64,000 nucleotides of DNA, taken from positions 100,886 through 164,885 of the forward strand of contig MERU01000011.1 of assembly GCA_001770725.1 (NCBI GenBank), written 5' to 3'. The position numbers and the translations under genes were made by a program. Of the stretch, positions 11,101 through 19,053 are shown in pieces. The notes under the pieces are model-generated. The model made no database searches. It was given only the letters and a program-made list of their open reading frames with translations, and was not told the DNA's origin. The DNA is from Burkholderiales bacterium RIFCSPHIGHO2_01_FULL_63_240 (GTDB taxonomy: Bacteria; Pseudomonadota; Gammaproteobacteria; Burkholderiales; Burkholderiaceae_C). Within the stretch, counting starts at the first letter, position 1. Each line of letters opens with the position of its first letter.

Positions 11101-11580
11101 ATGCCCCACAAAACCACCCTGTGCCTCTGGTACGACGCAGACGCCCTCGAAGCCGCGCAGTTCTACGCCGCCACCTTCCCCGACAGCGCGGTGACCGCCA
11201 TCCACCACGCGCCCGGTGACTACCCTGCGGGCAAGCAGGGCGACGTCATCACCGTCGAATTCACGGTCATGGGCATCCCCTGCATGGGCCTGAACGGCGG
11301 GCCTGAGTTCAAGCACAACGAGGCTTTCTCGTTCCAGGTCGCCACCGAAGACCAGGCTGAGACCGACCGCCTGTGGAACGCGATCGTCGACAACGGCGGG
11401 CAGGAGAGCGAATGCGGCTGGTGCAAGGACAAGTGGGGCCTGTCGTGGCAGATCACGCCACGCGTCCTGTCGGAAGCCGTGGTCAGCCCCGACCGCGCAG
11501 CCGCCAAGCGCGCCTTCGATGCCATGATGGGCATGAAGAAGATCGACATCGCCAAGATCGAAGCGGCGCTGCGCGGTTGA
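11101..11580 (+). CDS. VOC-family (PhnB/glyoxalase-like) protein
   Basis: 159 residues with the PhnB-type VOC fold: LCLWYDADALEAAQFYAATF at the start, FTVMGIPCMGLNGGPEFKHNEAFSFQV in the middle and the WCKDKWGLSWQITPRVL signature near the end. AAGGAG stands seven bases before the ATG at 11101, which fixes the start although the frame is open far upstream. Homologues are often annotated as 3-demethylubiquinone methyltransferase-like, but this name has little functional support; the activity is unknown. It is followed by a bidirectional terminator shared with thrC. Confidence 0.85.
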   Translation: MPHKTTLCLWYDADALEAAQFYAATFPDSAVTAIHHAPGDYPAGKQGDVITVEFTVMGIPCMGLNGGPEFKHNEAFSFQVATEDQAETDRLWNAIVDNGGQESECGWCKDKWGLSWQITPRVLSEAVVSPDRAAAKRAFDAMMGMKKIDIAKIEAALRG

Positions 11581-11607
11581 GCGGGCCACGTCACCCCGGC
11601 CGCCAGC

Positions 11608-11638
11608 AAAAAAGCCTGCTCGCCGGAGCAGGCTTTTT
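11608..11638. terminator. Bidirectional terminator between the VOC gene and thrC
   Basis: GCCTGCTC and GAGCAGGC pair around GCCG, with six A before and five T after the stem, so it works in both directions. It sits between two converging genes. Confidence 0.85.
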
Positions 11639-11662
11639 GCGTTGGTTCGCGACCGCGTCAGC

Positions 11663-13084
11663 TCAATCCTGGCAGTGCTGGACGACGTAGTCCTTGACCC
11701 ACTGGGTCTCGTTCGGGCACACCACGAAGCGCTTGGGCAGCGCCTCCAGGCCTTCCAGGCCCTTGATCCAGAACGGGCGGGCCGGACGCTGGCCCGTGGC
11801 CTCGACGATGGTTTCCTCGAACTTGGCCGGCAGGGCCGTCTCCAGCACGATCATCGTCACGCCGGGCTTCATGTGCTCCTTGGCCACCTTCAGGCCATCG
11901 GCCGTGTGGGTGTCGATCAGCGTGCCATCCTTCTCGAAGGTGTCGCGGATGGTGAGCAGGCGGTCGGCGTGCGAGCTGGTGCCCGAGACGAATCCGTAGC
12001 CCGGCACCTTGGCGAACACCTCGGCCGGCAGCGTGAAGCCGCCCTGCTTCTCGACCGCGTCCTTGAACAACGCTTTGCAGGCGGCACCGTCGCGGCCGAG
12101 CAGGTCGAACACGAAGCGCTCGAAATTCGAAGCCTTGGAGATGTCCATCGAAGGCGACGAGGTCTCGTACGTCTCGGCCGAGCCGCGCACGCGGTAGGTG
12201 CCGGTGCGGAAGAACTCGTCGAGCACGTTGTTCTCGTTGGTGGCCACCACCAACTGGTCGATGGGCAGGCCCATCATGCGCGCCACGTGACCGGCGCAGA
12301 CGTTGCCGAAATTGCCCGACGGCACCGTGAAGGAGACCTTCTCGGCGTTCGACTTGGTGGCGTAGAAGTAACCAGCGAAGTAGTAGACCACCTGGGCCAG
12401 CAGGCGCGCCCAGTTGATCGAGTTGACCGTGCCGATCTTGTGCTTGCGCTTGAACTCCAGGTCGTTTGAGCAGGCCTTGACGATGTCCTGGCAGTCGTCG
12501 AACACGCCTTCGACGGCGATGTTGTGGATGTTGGGGTCCTGCAGGCTGAACATCTGCGCCTGCTGGAAGGGGCTCATGCGGCCGTGCGGGCTCAGCATGA
12601 ACACGCGCACGCCCTTCTTGCCGCGCATGGCGTACTCGGCCGCGCTGCCAGTGTCGCCCGAGGTGGCGCCCAGGATGTTGAGCTGCTCGCCGCGGCGGCC
12701 CAGTTCGTACTCGAACAGGTTGCCCAGCAGCTGCATGGCCATGTCCTTGAAGGCCAGGGTCGGGCCATTGGACAGGGCCTCCAGGCACAGGCCCGGCTCC
12801 AGGTGCTTGAGCGGCGTGATTTCCGGGAAGCCGTAGACCTCCTGGGTGTAGGTCTTGGCGGCCAGCGCCTTCAGGTCGGCCGCCGGGATGTCGTCGATGT
12901 AGAGCGACAGGACCTCAAAAGCCAGCTCGGCGTAGGACAGGCTGCGCCACTTCGTGAGCGTGGCGTCGTCGACCTTCGGGTAGGACAAGGGCAGGTACAG
13001 GCCGCCGTCCGGAGCCAGGCCTTCGAGCAGGATCTCGGAGAAGCCGCGCTGGGTCTGGTCGCCACGCGTGGAGATGTACTTCAT
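11663..13084 (-). CDS. thrC: Threonine synthase ThrC
   Basis: 473 residues; a PLP enzyme turning O-phosphohomoserine into threonine. The N-terminal domain begins MKYISTRGD, the PLP lysine lies in GPTLAFKDMAMQLLGN, and GATSGDTGSAAEYAM and GNFGNVCAGHVARMMGLP are cofactor-binding segments. The length is that of the longer, E. coli/yeast-like class. Its start overlaps the hom stop by four bases (ATGA), so both are translated from one transcript. Confidence 0.97.
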   Translation of the reverse strand: MKYISTRGDQTQRGFSEILLEGLAPDGGLYLPLSYPKVDDATLTKWRSLSYAELAFEVLSLYIDDIPAADLKALAAKTYTQEVYGFPEITPLKHLEPGLCLEALSNGPTLAFKDMAMQLLGNLFEYELGRRGEQLNILGATSGDTGSAAEYAMRGKKGVRVFMLSPHGRMSPFQQAQMFSLQDPNIHNIAVEGVFDDCQDIVKACSNDLEFKRKHKIGTVNSINWARLLAQVVYYFAGYFYATKSNAEKVSFTVPSGNFGNVCAGHVARMMGLPIDQLVVATNENNVLDEFFRTGTYRVRGSAETYETSSPSMDISKASNFERFVFDLLGRDGAACKALFKDAVEKQGGFTLPAEVFAKVPGYGFVSGTSSHADRLLTIRDTFEKDGTLIDTHTADGLKVAKEHMKPGVTMIVLETALPAKFEETIVEATGQRPARPFWIKGLEGLEALPKRFVVCPNETQWVKDYVVQHCQD

Positions 13085-14415
13085 GCCAGCTCTTCCTTGC
13101 GCAGCTTGACGATGGGGGCCAGCACCGTGGGCAGCGCCTGCATCGCAGCGATGGCCTGGTTCATGCCGCCTTCGGTCGTCTCGTGGGTCAGGATGATCAG
13201 GTCGGTCTGGTTGCCCTCGCCGCTGACCTCGTCGGCCTCGCGCTGGATGACCGCATCGATGCTGATGCCCTTGTCAGCCAGGATGCCCGTGAGCTTGGCC
13301 AGCACGCCGGCCTTGTCGGCCACGCGCAGGCGCAGGTAGAAAGAGGTGACGACCTGGTCCAGCGGCAGGATCGGCAGCGCCGACATCGAGTCCGGCTGAA
13401 AGGCCAGGTAAGGCACGCGGGCCGCCGGCGCGGCGTCCAGCAGGCGGGCGATGTCCACCAGGTCGGCCACCACGGCCGAGGCGGTGGGCTCGGAGCCTGC
13501 CCCCTTGCCGTAATACATGGTCGTGCCCACGGCATCGCCCTGCACCAGCACAGCGTTCATGGCACCTTCGACGTTGGCGATCAGGCGCTTGTTGGGCACC
13601 AGGGTCGGGTGGGTGCGCAGCTCCACGCCGTTGGCGCGACGGCGCGCGATGCCCAGCAGCTTGATGCGGTAGCCCAGCTGCTCGGCGTACTTGATGTCGG
13701 TGGCCGACAGCTTGGTGATGCCCTCCACGTGGGCCTTGTCGAACTGCACCGGGATGCCGAAGGCGATGGCGCTGAGCAGCGTGGCCTTGTGGGCGGCGTC
13801 CACGCCCTCGATGTCGAAGGTGGGGTCGGCTTCGGCGTAACCCAGGCGTTGCGCTTCCTTGAGCACCACGTCGAAGTCCAGGCCCTTGTCGCGCATCTCG
13901 GACAGGATGAAGTTGGTGGTGCCGTTGATGATGCCGGCCACCCACTGGATCTGGTTGGCCGTCAGGCCTTCGCGCAGCGCCTTGATGATGGGGATGCCAC
14001 CGGCAACGGCGGCCTCGAAGGCCACCATCACGTTCTTCTCGCGGGCGGCGGCGAAAATCTCGGTGCCGTGCACGGCCAGCAGGGCCTTGTTCGCCGTGAC
14101 CACGTGCTTGCCGGCGGCGATGGCTTCGAGCACCAGGGCCTTGGCGATGCCATAGCCACCGATGAGTTCCACCACCACGTCGATGTCGGGGTTGGCGATG
14201 ACCTGGCGGGCATCGGACACGATCTGGGCGGCGTCGCCCACCACCTTTTTGGCCAGCTCGGTGTTGAGGTCGGCCACCATGGCGATCTCGATGCCACGGC
14301 CGGCGCGACGGCGGATCTCTTCCTGGTTGCGCTGCAGGACGGTGAAGGTGCCGCCGCCGACGGTGCCGATGCCCAGCAGGCCGACGCGCACAGGGCGCAG
14401 TTGTTCTTGGCTCAT
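13081..14415 (-). CDS. hom: Homoserine dehydrogenase
   Basis: 444 residues. It reduces aspartate semialdehyde to homoserine with NAD(P)H. GLLGIGTVGGGT near the N-terminus is the dinucleotide-binding loop, GIINGTTNFILSEM is the family signature, and residues from about 350 on form a regulatory ACT domain (the usual threonine feedback site). The ATG at 14415 (MSQEQLRPVRVG) is chosen; 18 upstream codons are not conserved. It is not fused to an aspartokinase. It lies between alaA and thrC, making an aspartate-family amino-acid cluster. Confidence 0.97.
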   Translation of the reverse strand: MSQEQLRPVRVGLLGIGTVGGGTFTVLQRNQEEIRRRAGRGIEIAMVADLNTELAKKVVGDAAQIVSDARQVIANPDIDVVVELIGGYGIAKALVLEAIAAGKHVVTANKALLAVHGTEIFAAAREKNVMVAFEAAVAGGIPIIKALREGLTANQIQWVAGIINGTTNFILSEMRDKGLDFDVVLKEAQRLGYAEADPTFDIEGVDAAHKATLLSAIAFGIPVQFDKAHVEGITKLSATDIKYAEQLGYRIKLLGIARRRANGVELRTHPTLVPNKRLIANVEGAMNAVLVQGDAVGTTMYYGKGAGSEPTASAVVADLVDIARLLDAAPAARVPYLAFQPDSMSALPILPLDQVVTSFYLRLRVADKAGVLAKLTGILADKGISIDAVIQREADEVSGEGNQTDLIILTHETTEGGMNQAIAAMQALPTVLAPIVKLRKEELA

Positions 14416-14493
14416 GGTGTGTTCTAGGTTTCGCTGCGGGCCGCCTCGTGGGCTGCCCGCGTGTTTCAAATCAGGAAAGAGACGGCAACAGGC

Positions 14494-15717
14494 TCAGGCG
14501 TGGCGCTTGCGATAGCCGTCCAGGAAGCGCGCGATGCGGCCGATGGCGTCGGCCAGGTCGTCGCTGTTGGGCAAAAAGACCAGGCGGAAGTGGTCCGGGT
14601 GCGTCCAGTTGAAGCCGGTGCCCTGCACGATCAGCACCTTTTCCTCGGCCAGCAACTCGTAGGCGAACTGCTGATCGTCGGCGATGGGGTACATCTTCGG
14701 GTCCAGGCGCGGGAACATGTACAGCGCGCCCTTGGGCTTGACCACGCTCACGCCGGGGATCTGGTTCAGCAGCTCGTAGGCCAGGTCACGCTGCTTGCAC
14801 AGACGGCCGCCCGGCTGCACCAGGTCCTTGATGCTCTGGTAGCCGCCCAAAGCGGTCTGGATGGCCAGTTGGCCCGGCGTGTTGGCGCACAGGCGCATCG
14901 AGGCCAGCATGTTCAGGCCCTCGATGTAGTCGCGGGCGTGGCGCTTCTCGCCTGAGACCACCATCCAGCCGGCGCGGTAGCCGCAGGAGCGGTAGTTCTT
15001 GCTCAGCCCGTTGAAGGTCAGGCAAAGGACGTCCTCGGCCAGCGAGGCGATCGAGGTGTGCGTGTTGCCGTCGAACAGCGTCTTGTCGTAGATCTCGTCG
15101 GCCAGGATGATGAGCTGGTGCTCGCGAGCGACCTCGACGATCTCCTTGAGCAGGCTCTCGGGGTAGAGCGCGCCGGTCGGGTTGTTCGGGTTGATGACCA
15201 CGATGGCACGGGTGCGCGGCGTGATCTTGGCGCGGATGTCGGCGATGTCGGGGTACCACTCCTGCTGCTCGTCGCAGATGTAGTGCACCGGGCGGCCACC
15301 CGAGAGCGACACGGCGGCGGTGTAGAGCGGGTAGTCGGGCGCCGGCAGCAGCACCTCGTCGTCCTCGTTGCACAGCGCGTTGATCGCCATGACGATGAGC
15401 TCGGACGCGCCATTGCCAAGGTAGACATCGTCCACCGTCACGCCCTTGATGCCCTTTTCCTGGCAGTAGTGCACCACCGACTTGCGCGGCGCAAACAGGC
15501 CCTTGCTGTCGGTGTAGCCGGCCGCGCCCGAGAGGTTGCGGATCATGTCCTGCACGATCTCGTCGGGCGGCTCCAGCCCGAACACGGCCAGGTTGCCGAT
15601 GTTGAGCTTGATGATCTTGTGCCCGTCTTCCTCCATCTGGCGCGCCTTTTCCAGCACGGGCCCACGGATGTCGTAACAGACATTGGCGAGTTTGCTGGAC
15701 TTGGCGATGGGCTTCAA
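14494..15717 (-). CDS. alaA: Alanine-synthesising aminotransferase AlaA (TTG start)
   Basis: 407-residue class I/II aminotransferase that uses PLP, probably glutamate-pyruvate. FNGLSKNYRSCGYRAGW holds the PLP lysine, YLGNGASELI and PAPDYPLYTA are cofactor contacts, and INPNNPTGALYP is the family core. The conserved N-terminus (KPIAKSSKLANVCYDIRG) begins right after a TTG at 15717 with GGAGA about seven bases before it. The next upstream start would add 60 unconserved residues, so TTG is preferred. hom follows 78 bases downstream. The E. coli AlaA alignment is from memory of the family; substrate specificity is inferred. Confidence 0.9.
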   Translation of the reverse strand: MKPIAKSSKLANVCYDIRGPVLEKARQMEEDGHKIIKLNIGNLAVFGLEPPDEIVQDMIRNLSGAAGYTDSKGLFAPRKSVVHYCQEKGIKGVTVDDVYLGNGASELIVMAINALCNEDDEVLLPAPDYPLYTAAVSLSGGRPVHYICDEQQEWYPDIADIRAKITPRTRAIVVINPNNPTGALYPESLLKEIVEVAREHQLIILADEIYDKTLFDGNTHTSIASLAEDVLCLTFNGLSKNYRSCGYRAGWMVVSGEKRHARDYIEGLNMLASMRLCANTPGQLAIQTALGGYQSIKDLVQPGGRLCKQRDLAYELLNQIPGVSVVKPKGALYMFPRLDPKMYPIADDQQFAYELLAEEKVLIVQGTGFNWTHPDHFRLVFLPNSDDLADAIGRIARFLDGYRKRHA

Positions 15718-15856
15718 AACGTTCTCCGATGGGCGGGCAAGGTGAGGGGAAACCGAGGGAAAGCTAGAATTTAACCACACCCGCCTGTGCAAGACACCCC
15801 GGGCGCGCGCCGCCCCCCTCCAGGTGCGCAGGCTCTCAGATCGCACCGTCCGCCCC

Positions 15857-16231
15857 ATGAAATTCCAGCCAGACCGCCCCGAGGGCGTCAACGTCATCCA
15901 CGCCTACACCCGCACCAGCGTGTCGGTGAACGGGCACGAGCACACCCGCAGCCTGCTGGTGCCACCCACCGGTGCGCTGATCGACTGGCCGGTGAGCTCG
16001 CTCGAAGTCCTGACCGAGGCCGATTTCCAGCCCATCCTGGACGCCCGGCCCGAGGTGCTGATCCTGGGCACGGGCATGGCCCTGCGTTTTGTCAAACCGG
16101 CGCTCATGCGCCACCTGATGGCCGCGCGCATCGGCGTGGAAACCATGGACACGGCAGCGGCTTGCCGCACCTACAACATCCTGGTGGGCGAAGGCCGGCA
16201 GGTGATGGCGGCCCTGCTGATCGGCGCCTGA
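15857..16231 (+). CDS. Mth938-domain (DUF498) protein
   Basis: 124 residues of the Mth938/NDUFAF3-like fold: VLILGTGMALRFVKP and IGVETMDTAAACRTYNILVGEGR are its typical strands. Function in bacteria is unknown; the eukaryotic relative helps assemble respiratory complex I. The start at 15857 (MKFQPDRPEG) fits the family; an upstream ATG adds 11 odd residues. It is divergent from alaA, with about 140 bases between the two starts. Confidence 0.85.
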   Translation: MKFQPDRPEGVNVIHAYTRTSVSVNGHEHTRSLLVPPTGALIDWPVSSLEVLTEADFQPILDARPEVLILGTGMALRFVKPALMRHLMAARIGVETMDTAAACRTYNILVGEGRQVMAALLIGA

Positions 16232-16325
16232 TCGTAGGCCTGAGCGCCCAGCAAGTCCACGCACCATTTCGGCTCGCTTCACACTGCTTCACACCCCCCT
16301 GATCGAGCGGTCGGCGCGAAGCATT

Positions 16326-16331
16326 TATAAT
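16326..16331 (+). promoter_or_regulatory. Possible -10 box (TATAAT) before bcp
   Basis: A perfect TATAAT stands 37 bases before the bcp start in otherwise GC-rich DNA. No good -35 hexamer is at the right distance, so this is only suggestive. Confidence 0.4.
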
Positions 16332-16367
16332 CAACGGTTATTCACGCAGGCTGCTGATTTTCATCAC

Positions 16368-16847
16368 ATGACTCCCGCTCTCAACAAACCGTTGCCGGAC
16401 TTTGAAGCGATCGCCACGAGTGGCGTGAAGTTCACCCCCCAGGGCTTCATTGGCCAGACCGTGGTGCTGTACTTCTACCCGAAGGACCACACCCCGGGCT
16501 GCACCACCGAAGCCATGCAGTTCCGTGACATGCACAAGGAGTTCGCGAAAGCGGGCGCCGTGTTGTTTGGTGTGTCTCGCGACAACCTCGCTTCGCACGA
16601 CAAGTTCAAGCAGAACCTCGATCTGCCCTTCGAACTCATTGCCGACACAGAAGAAAAGCTTTGCCACATGTTCGGTGTGGTCAAGAACAAGATCATGTAC
16701 GGCAAGAAGGTCAAGGGCATCGAACGCTCCACCTTCCTGATCGGCCCCGACGGCGTGCTGCGCGAAGAGTGGCGCGGCATCAAGGTCGCCGGCCACGTCG
16801 AGGACGTGCTCAAGGCCGTCCAGAGCCTCAAGCAGGAAGCGGCCTGA
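16368..16847 (+). CDS. bcp: BCP/PrxQ-type peroxiredoxin
   Basis: 159-residue thioredoxin-fold peroxidase that reduces hydrogen peroxide and organic peroxides. The peroxidatic Cys45 lies in HTPGCTTEAMQF. Position 50, the resolving Cys of many PrxQ proteins, is Met here; the only other nearby Cys is in EKLCHMFG near residue 98. It may therefore be a 1-Cys enzyme or use the distant Cys. STFLIGPDGVLREEWRG is the usual C-terminal segment. It is monocistronic. Confidence 0.93.
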   Translation: MTPALNKPLPDFEAIATSGVKFTPQGFIGQTVVLYFYPKDHTPGCTTEAMQFRDMHKEFAKAGAVLFGVSRDNLASHDKFKQNLDLPFELIADTEEKLCHMFGVVKNKIMYGKKVKGIERSTFLIGPDGVLREEWRGIKVAGHVEDVLKAVQSLKQEAA

Positions 16848-16931
16848 GCCCGAGGTCCTGACCTCGACTCCTGCCTGATGGCAGCGCCATTTCACCCCGT
16901 GGCGTGGCGCTGCGCACACACCGCCAATCCC

Positions 16932-17092
16932 TTGCTTGCGATCAGGCCGGAGTGTGCATAATGGGTTCATGCTTCCGAGCCTGATTGGTTTCAGTCCCGA
17001 CATGACACAGCGCCAGAGCCCGTGCCGACACGGTGCCCCGCTCGCTGACTCGCCGCAAGGCCGCACACTCCCCTGTGCGGCCTTTTTGTTTT
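16932..17092 (+). ncRNA. Candidate small RNA or phoH leader with terminator
   Basis: Between bcp and phoH, a promoter-like pair (TTGCTT at 16932, CATAAT at 16957; spacer 19, longer than ideal) precedes about 95 bases of uncoded DNA. This ends in a perfect nine-pair hairpin, GGCCGCACA / TGTGCGGCC, followed by TTTTT (17059-17087). The terminator stops only 25 bases before the phoH ATG. It could end a short RNA, act as an attenuator, or terminate bcp transcripts 210 bases downstream of that gene. I do not recognise a known RNA family. Confidence 0.35.
17057..17092 (+). terminator. Rho-independent terminator before phoH
   Basis: Nine perfect pairs (GGCCGCACA / TGTGCGGCC), six-base loop CTCCCC and five T. 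It lies between bcp and phoH, close to the phoH start. Confidence 0.85.
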
Positions 17093-17112
17093 CCGTCACC
17101 CCAGCCTGAACC

Positions 17113-18876
17113 ATGCCACTGCCCAAGCCGCCGACCAAACGCGCCGACATGCTGAGCGCTGACGACTACAGCGCCCAGCCCAAGGCGTCCCGCACCCCTG
17201 CCGCCCGAGCCGCCAAGGCCGTGAGCGAGCGCCCCGATGCGGCCAACCAGCCCACGCTGGAGCCCCTCGACACGCCCGCGCTCCAGGCCGTGGCCAAACC
17301 CAAGACTCGCCCCAAGAAAACGAGCCCTGTGGCGCCATCTCCCGCCATGGTGGCACCACCCGTCGTGGCCGAGAAAAGCCCGTCGGAAGCACCGCCCGCG
17401 CATCGCTCGCCTGCCCCGGCCGTCAGCCGCACGGCCAGCAGCCACACGCCGCGCCGCCGCCGCCCCGTGGGCGATGGCCCGACCAAACTCTTCGTGCTCG
17501 ACACCAACGTCCTGCTGCACGACCCGATGTCGCTGTTTCGCTTCGACGAACACGATGTCTACCTGCCCATGATCACGCTCGAAGAGCTCGACGGCCACAA
17601 GAAGGGCATGACCGAGGTGGCGCGCAACGCCCGCCAGGTCAGCCGTGACCTCGACTCGCTGGCCGCCGACATGAGCAACCGCCAGCAGATGGACCCGGCC
17701 TCCGGCATCCCGCTGAACAAGACCGGCCATGCCGGTGCCGGCGGCAAGCTCTACTTCCAGACCACGGGCATCGTTGTCGAGCTGCCCATGGGCCTGCCCC
17801 AGGGCAAGGCCGACAACCAGATCCTGGGCGTGGTGCAGGCGCTGCGCAAGGAACAACCCGAGCGCGAGGTCGTGCTGGTGTCCAAGGACATCAACATGCG
17901 CATCAAGGCCCGCGCCATGGGCCTGCAAGCCGAGGACTACTTCAACGACAAGACGCTGGAAGACGGCGACCTGCTCTACACCGGCGTGCTCGCGCTGCCC
18001 GCCGACTTCTGGGAGCGCCACGCCAAGGGCATGGAAAGCTGGCAGCAAGGCGGCACCACCTGCTACCGCGTCAGCGGCCCGATGGTGCCCGTGCTGATGG
18101 TCAACCAGTTCGTCTACCTGGAGACCCCGGGCGCCGCCCCCTGGTACGGCAAGGTCACCGAGATCACGGGCAAGACGGCGGTGCTGCGCACCGTCAAGGA
18201 CTACACCCACCAGAAGAACGCCGTGTGGGGCGTGGCCGCGCGCAACCGCGAGCAGAACTTCGGCCTGAACCTGCTGATGGACCCGGAATGCGACTTCGTG
18301 ACGCTGACCGGCTCCGCTGGCACCGGCAAGACGCTGATGACGCTGGCAGCGGCCCTGTCGCAGGTGCTCGATGAGCGCCGCTACACCGAGATCATCGTCA
18401 CCCGCGTGACCGTGCCGGTGGGCGAGGACATCGGCTTCCTGCCGGGCACCGAAGAGGAAAAGATGTCGCCCTGGATGGGCGCCCTCGACGACAACCTCGA
18501 GGTGCTGGCCCGTGGCGACACCTCGGCCGGCGAGTGGGGCCGCGCGGCCACCAACGAACTGGTGCGCAGCAAGATCAAGATCAAGAGCATGAACTTCATG
18601 CGCGGGCGCACCTTCCTCAACAAGTTCCTCATCATCGACGAGGCGCAGAACCTCACGCCCAAGCAGATGAAGACGCTGATCACGCGGGCGGGCCCGGGCA
18701 CCAAGATCATCTGCCTGGGCAACCTGGCGCAGATCGACACGCCCTACCTGACCGAGGGCTCGTCGGGCCTGACCTTCGCGGTGGACAAGTTCAAGGGCTG
18801 GCCCCACAGCGGGCACGTCACCCTGGCGCGCGGCGAACGCTCGCGCCTGGCGGACTTCGCCTCCGAAGTGCTCTGA
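17113..18876 (+). CDS. PIN-PhoH family protein (PhoH2-like ATPase)
   Basis: 587 residues. A low-complexity, Pro/Ala-rich tail of about 120 residues is followed by a PIN nuclease-like domain (KLFVLDTNVLLHDP, Asp at about 130, then MITLEELDGHKKG). A PhoH ATPase domain completes it, with Walker A GSAGTGKT at 400-407 and Walker B FLIIDEAQNLTPKQ near 509. Related PIN-PhoH proteins in mycobacteria act as ATP-dependent RNA helicase and ribonuclease; the role here is inferred from that. The 120-residue tail is unlike the rest in composition, so the start could lie further in, but no better candidate shows. Confidence 0.9.
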   Translation: MPLPKPPTKRADMLSADDYSAQPKASRTPAARAAKAVSERPDAANQPTLEPLDTPALQAVAKPKTRPKKTSPVAPSPAMVAPPVVAEKSPSEAPPAHRSPAPAVSRTASSHTPRRRRPVGDGPTKLFVLDTNVLLHDPMSLFRFDEHDVYLPMITLEELDGHKKGMTEVARNARQVSRDLDSLAADMSNRQQMDPASGIPLNKTGHAGAGGKLYFQTTGIVVELPMGLPQGKADNQILGVVQALRKEQPEREVVLVSKDINMRIKARAMGLQAEDYFNDKTLEDGDLLYTGVLALPADFWERHAKGMESWQQGGTTCYRVSGPMVPVLMVNQFVYLETPGAAPWYGKVTEITGKTAVLRTVKDYTHQKNAVWGVAARNREQNFGLNLLMDPECDFVTLTGSAGTGKTLMTLAAALSQVLDERRYTEIIVTRVTVPVGEDIGFLPGTEEEKMSPWMGALDDNLEVLARGDTSAGEWGRAATNELVRSKIKIKSMNFMRGRTFLNKFLIIDEAQNLTPKQMKTLITRAGPGTKIICLGNLAQIDTPYLTEGSSGLTFAVDKFKGWPHSGHVTLARGERSRLADFASEVL

Positions 18877-18899
18877 GCGGCGTTCTCGCCCTCATCCGA

Positions 18900-18926
18900 A
18901 ACAGCCGGGTCCTCCCGGCTGTTTTT
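18900..18926 (+). terminator. Terminator of phoH
   Basis: ACAGCCGGG and CCCGGCTGT pair around TCCT, followed by a T-run, 24 bases past the stop codon. Confidence 0.85.
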
Positions 18927-18995
18927 CTTCCTGGGTGACGTGGCCCACCCCACATAAAGGGGGGCCGCACTGGGGAAGAATTGGCACCATGCGAC

Positions 18996-19018
18996 GCCCC
19001 CCGCCCCTTGCGGGGGGC
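18996..19018. repeat. GC-only hairpin upstream of the second diguanylate cyclase
   Basis: GCCCCCCG and CGGGGGGC form eight perfect pairs around a seven-base loop, with no T-run. It ends 36 bases before the start codon of the downstream gene and would lie in its leader if transcription begins further up. Confidence 0.4.
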
Positions 19019-19053
19019 CCACGCACGCGGCGCACATCGGACAATCACGCCCT

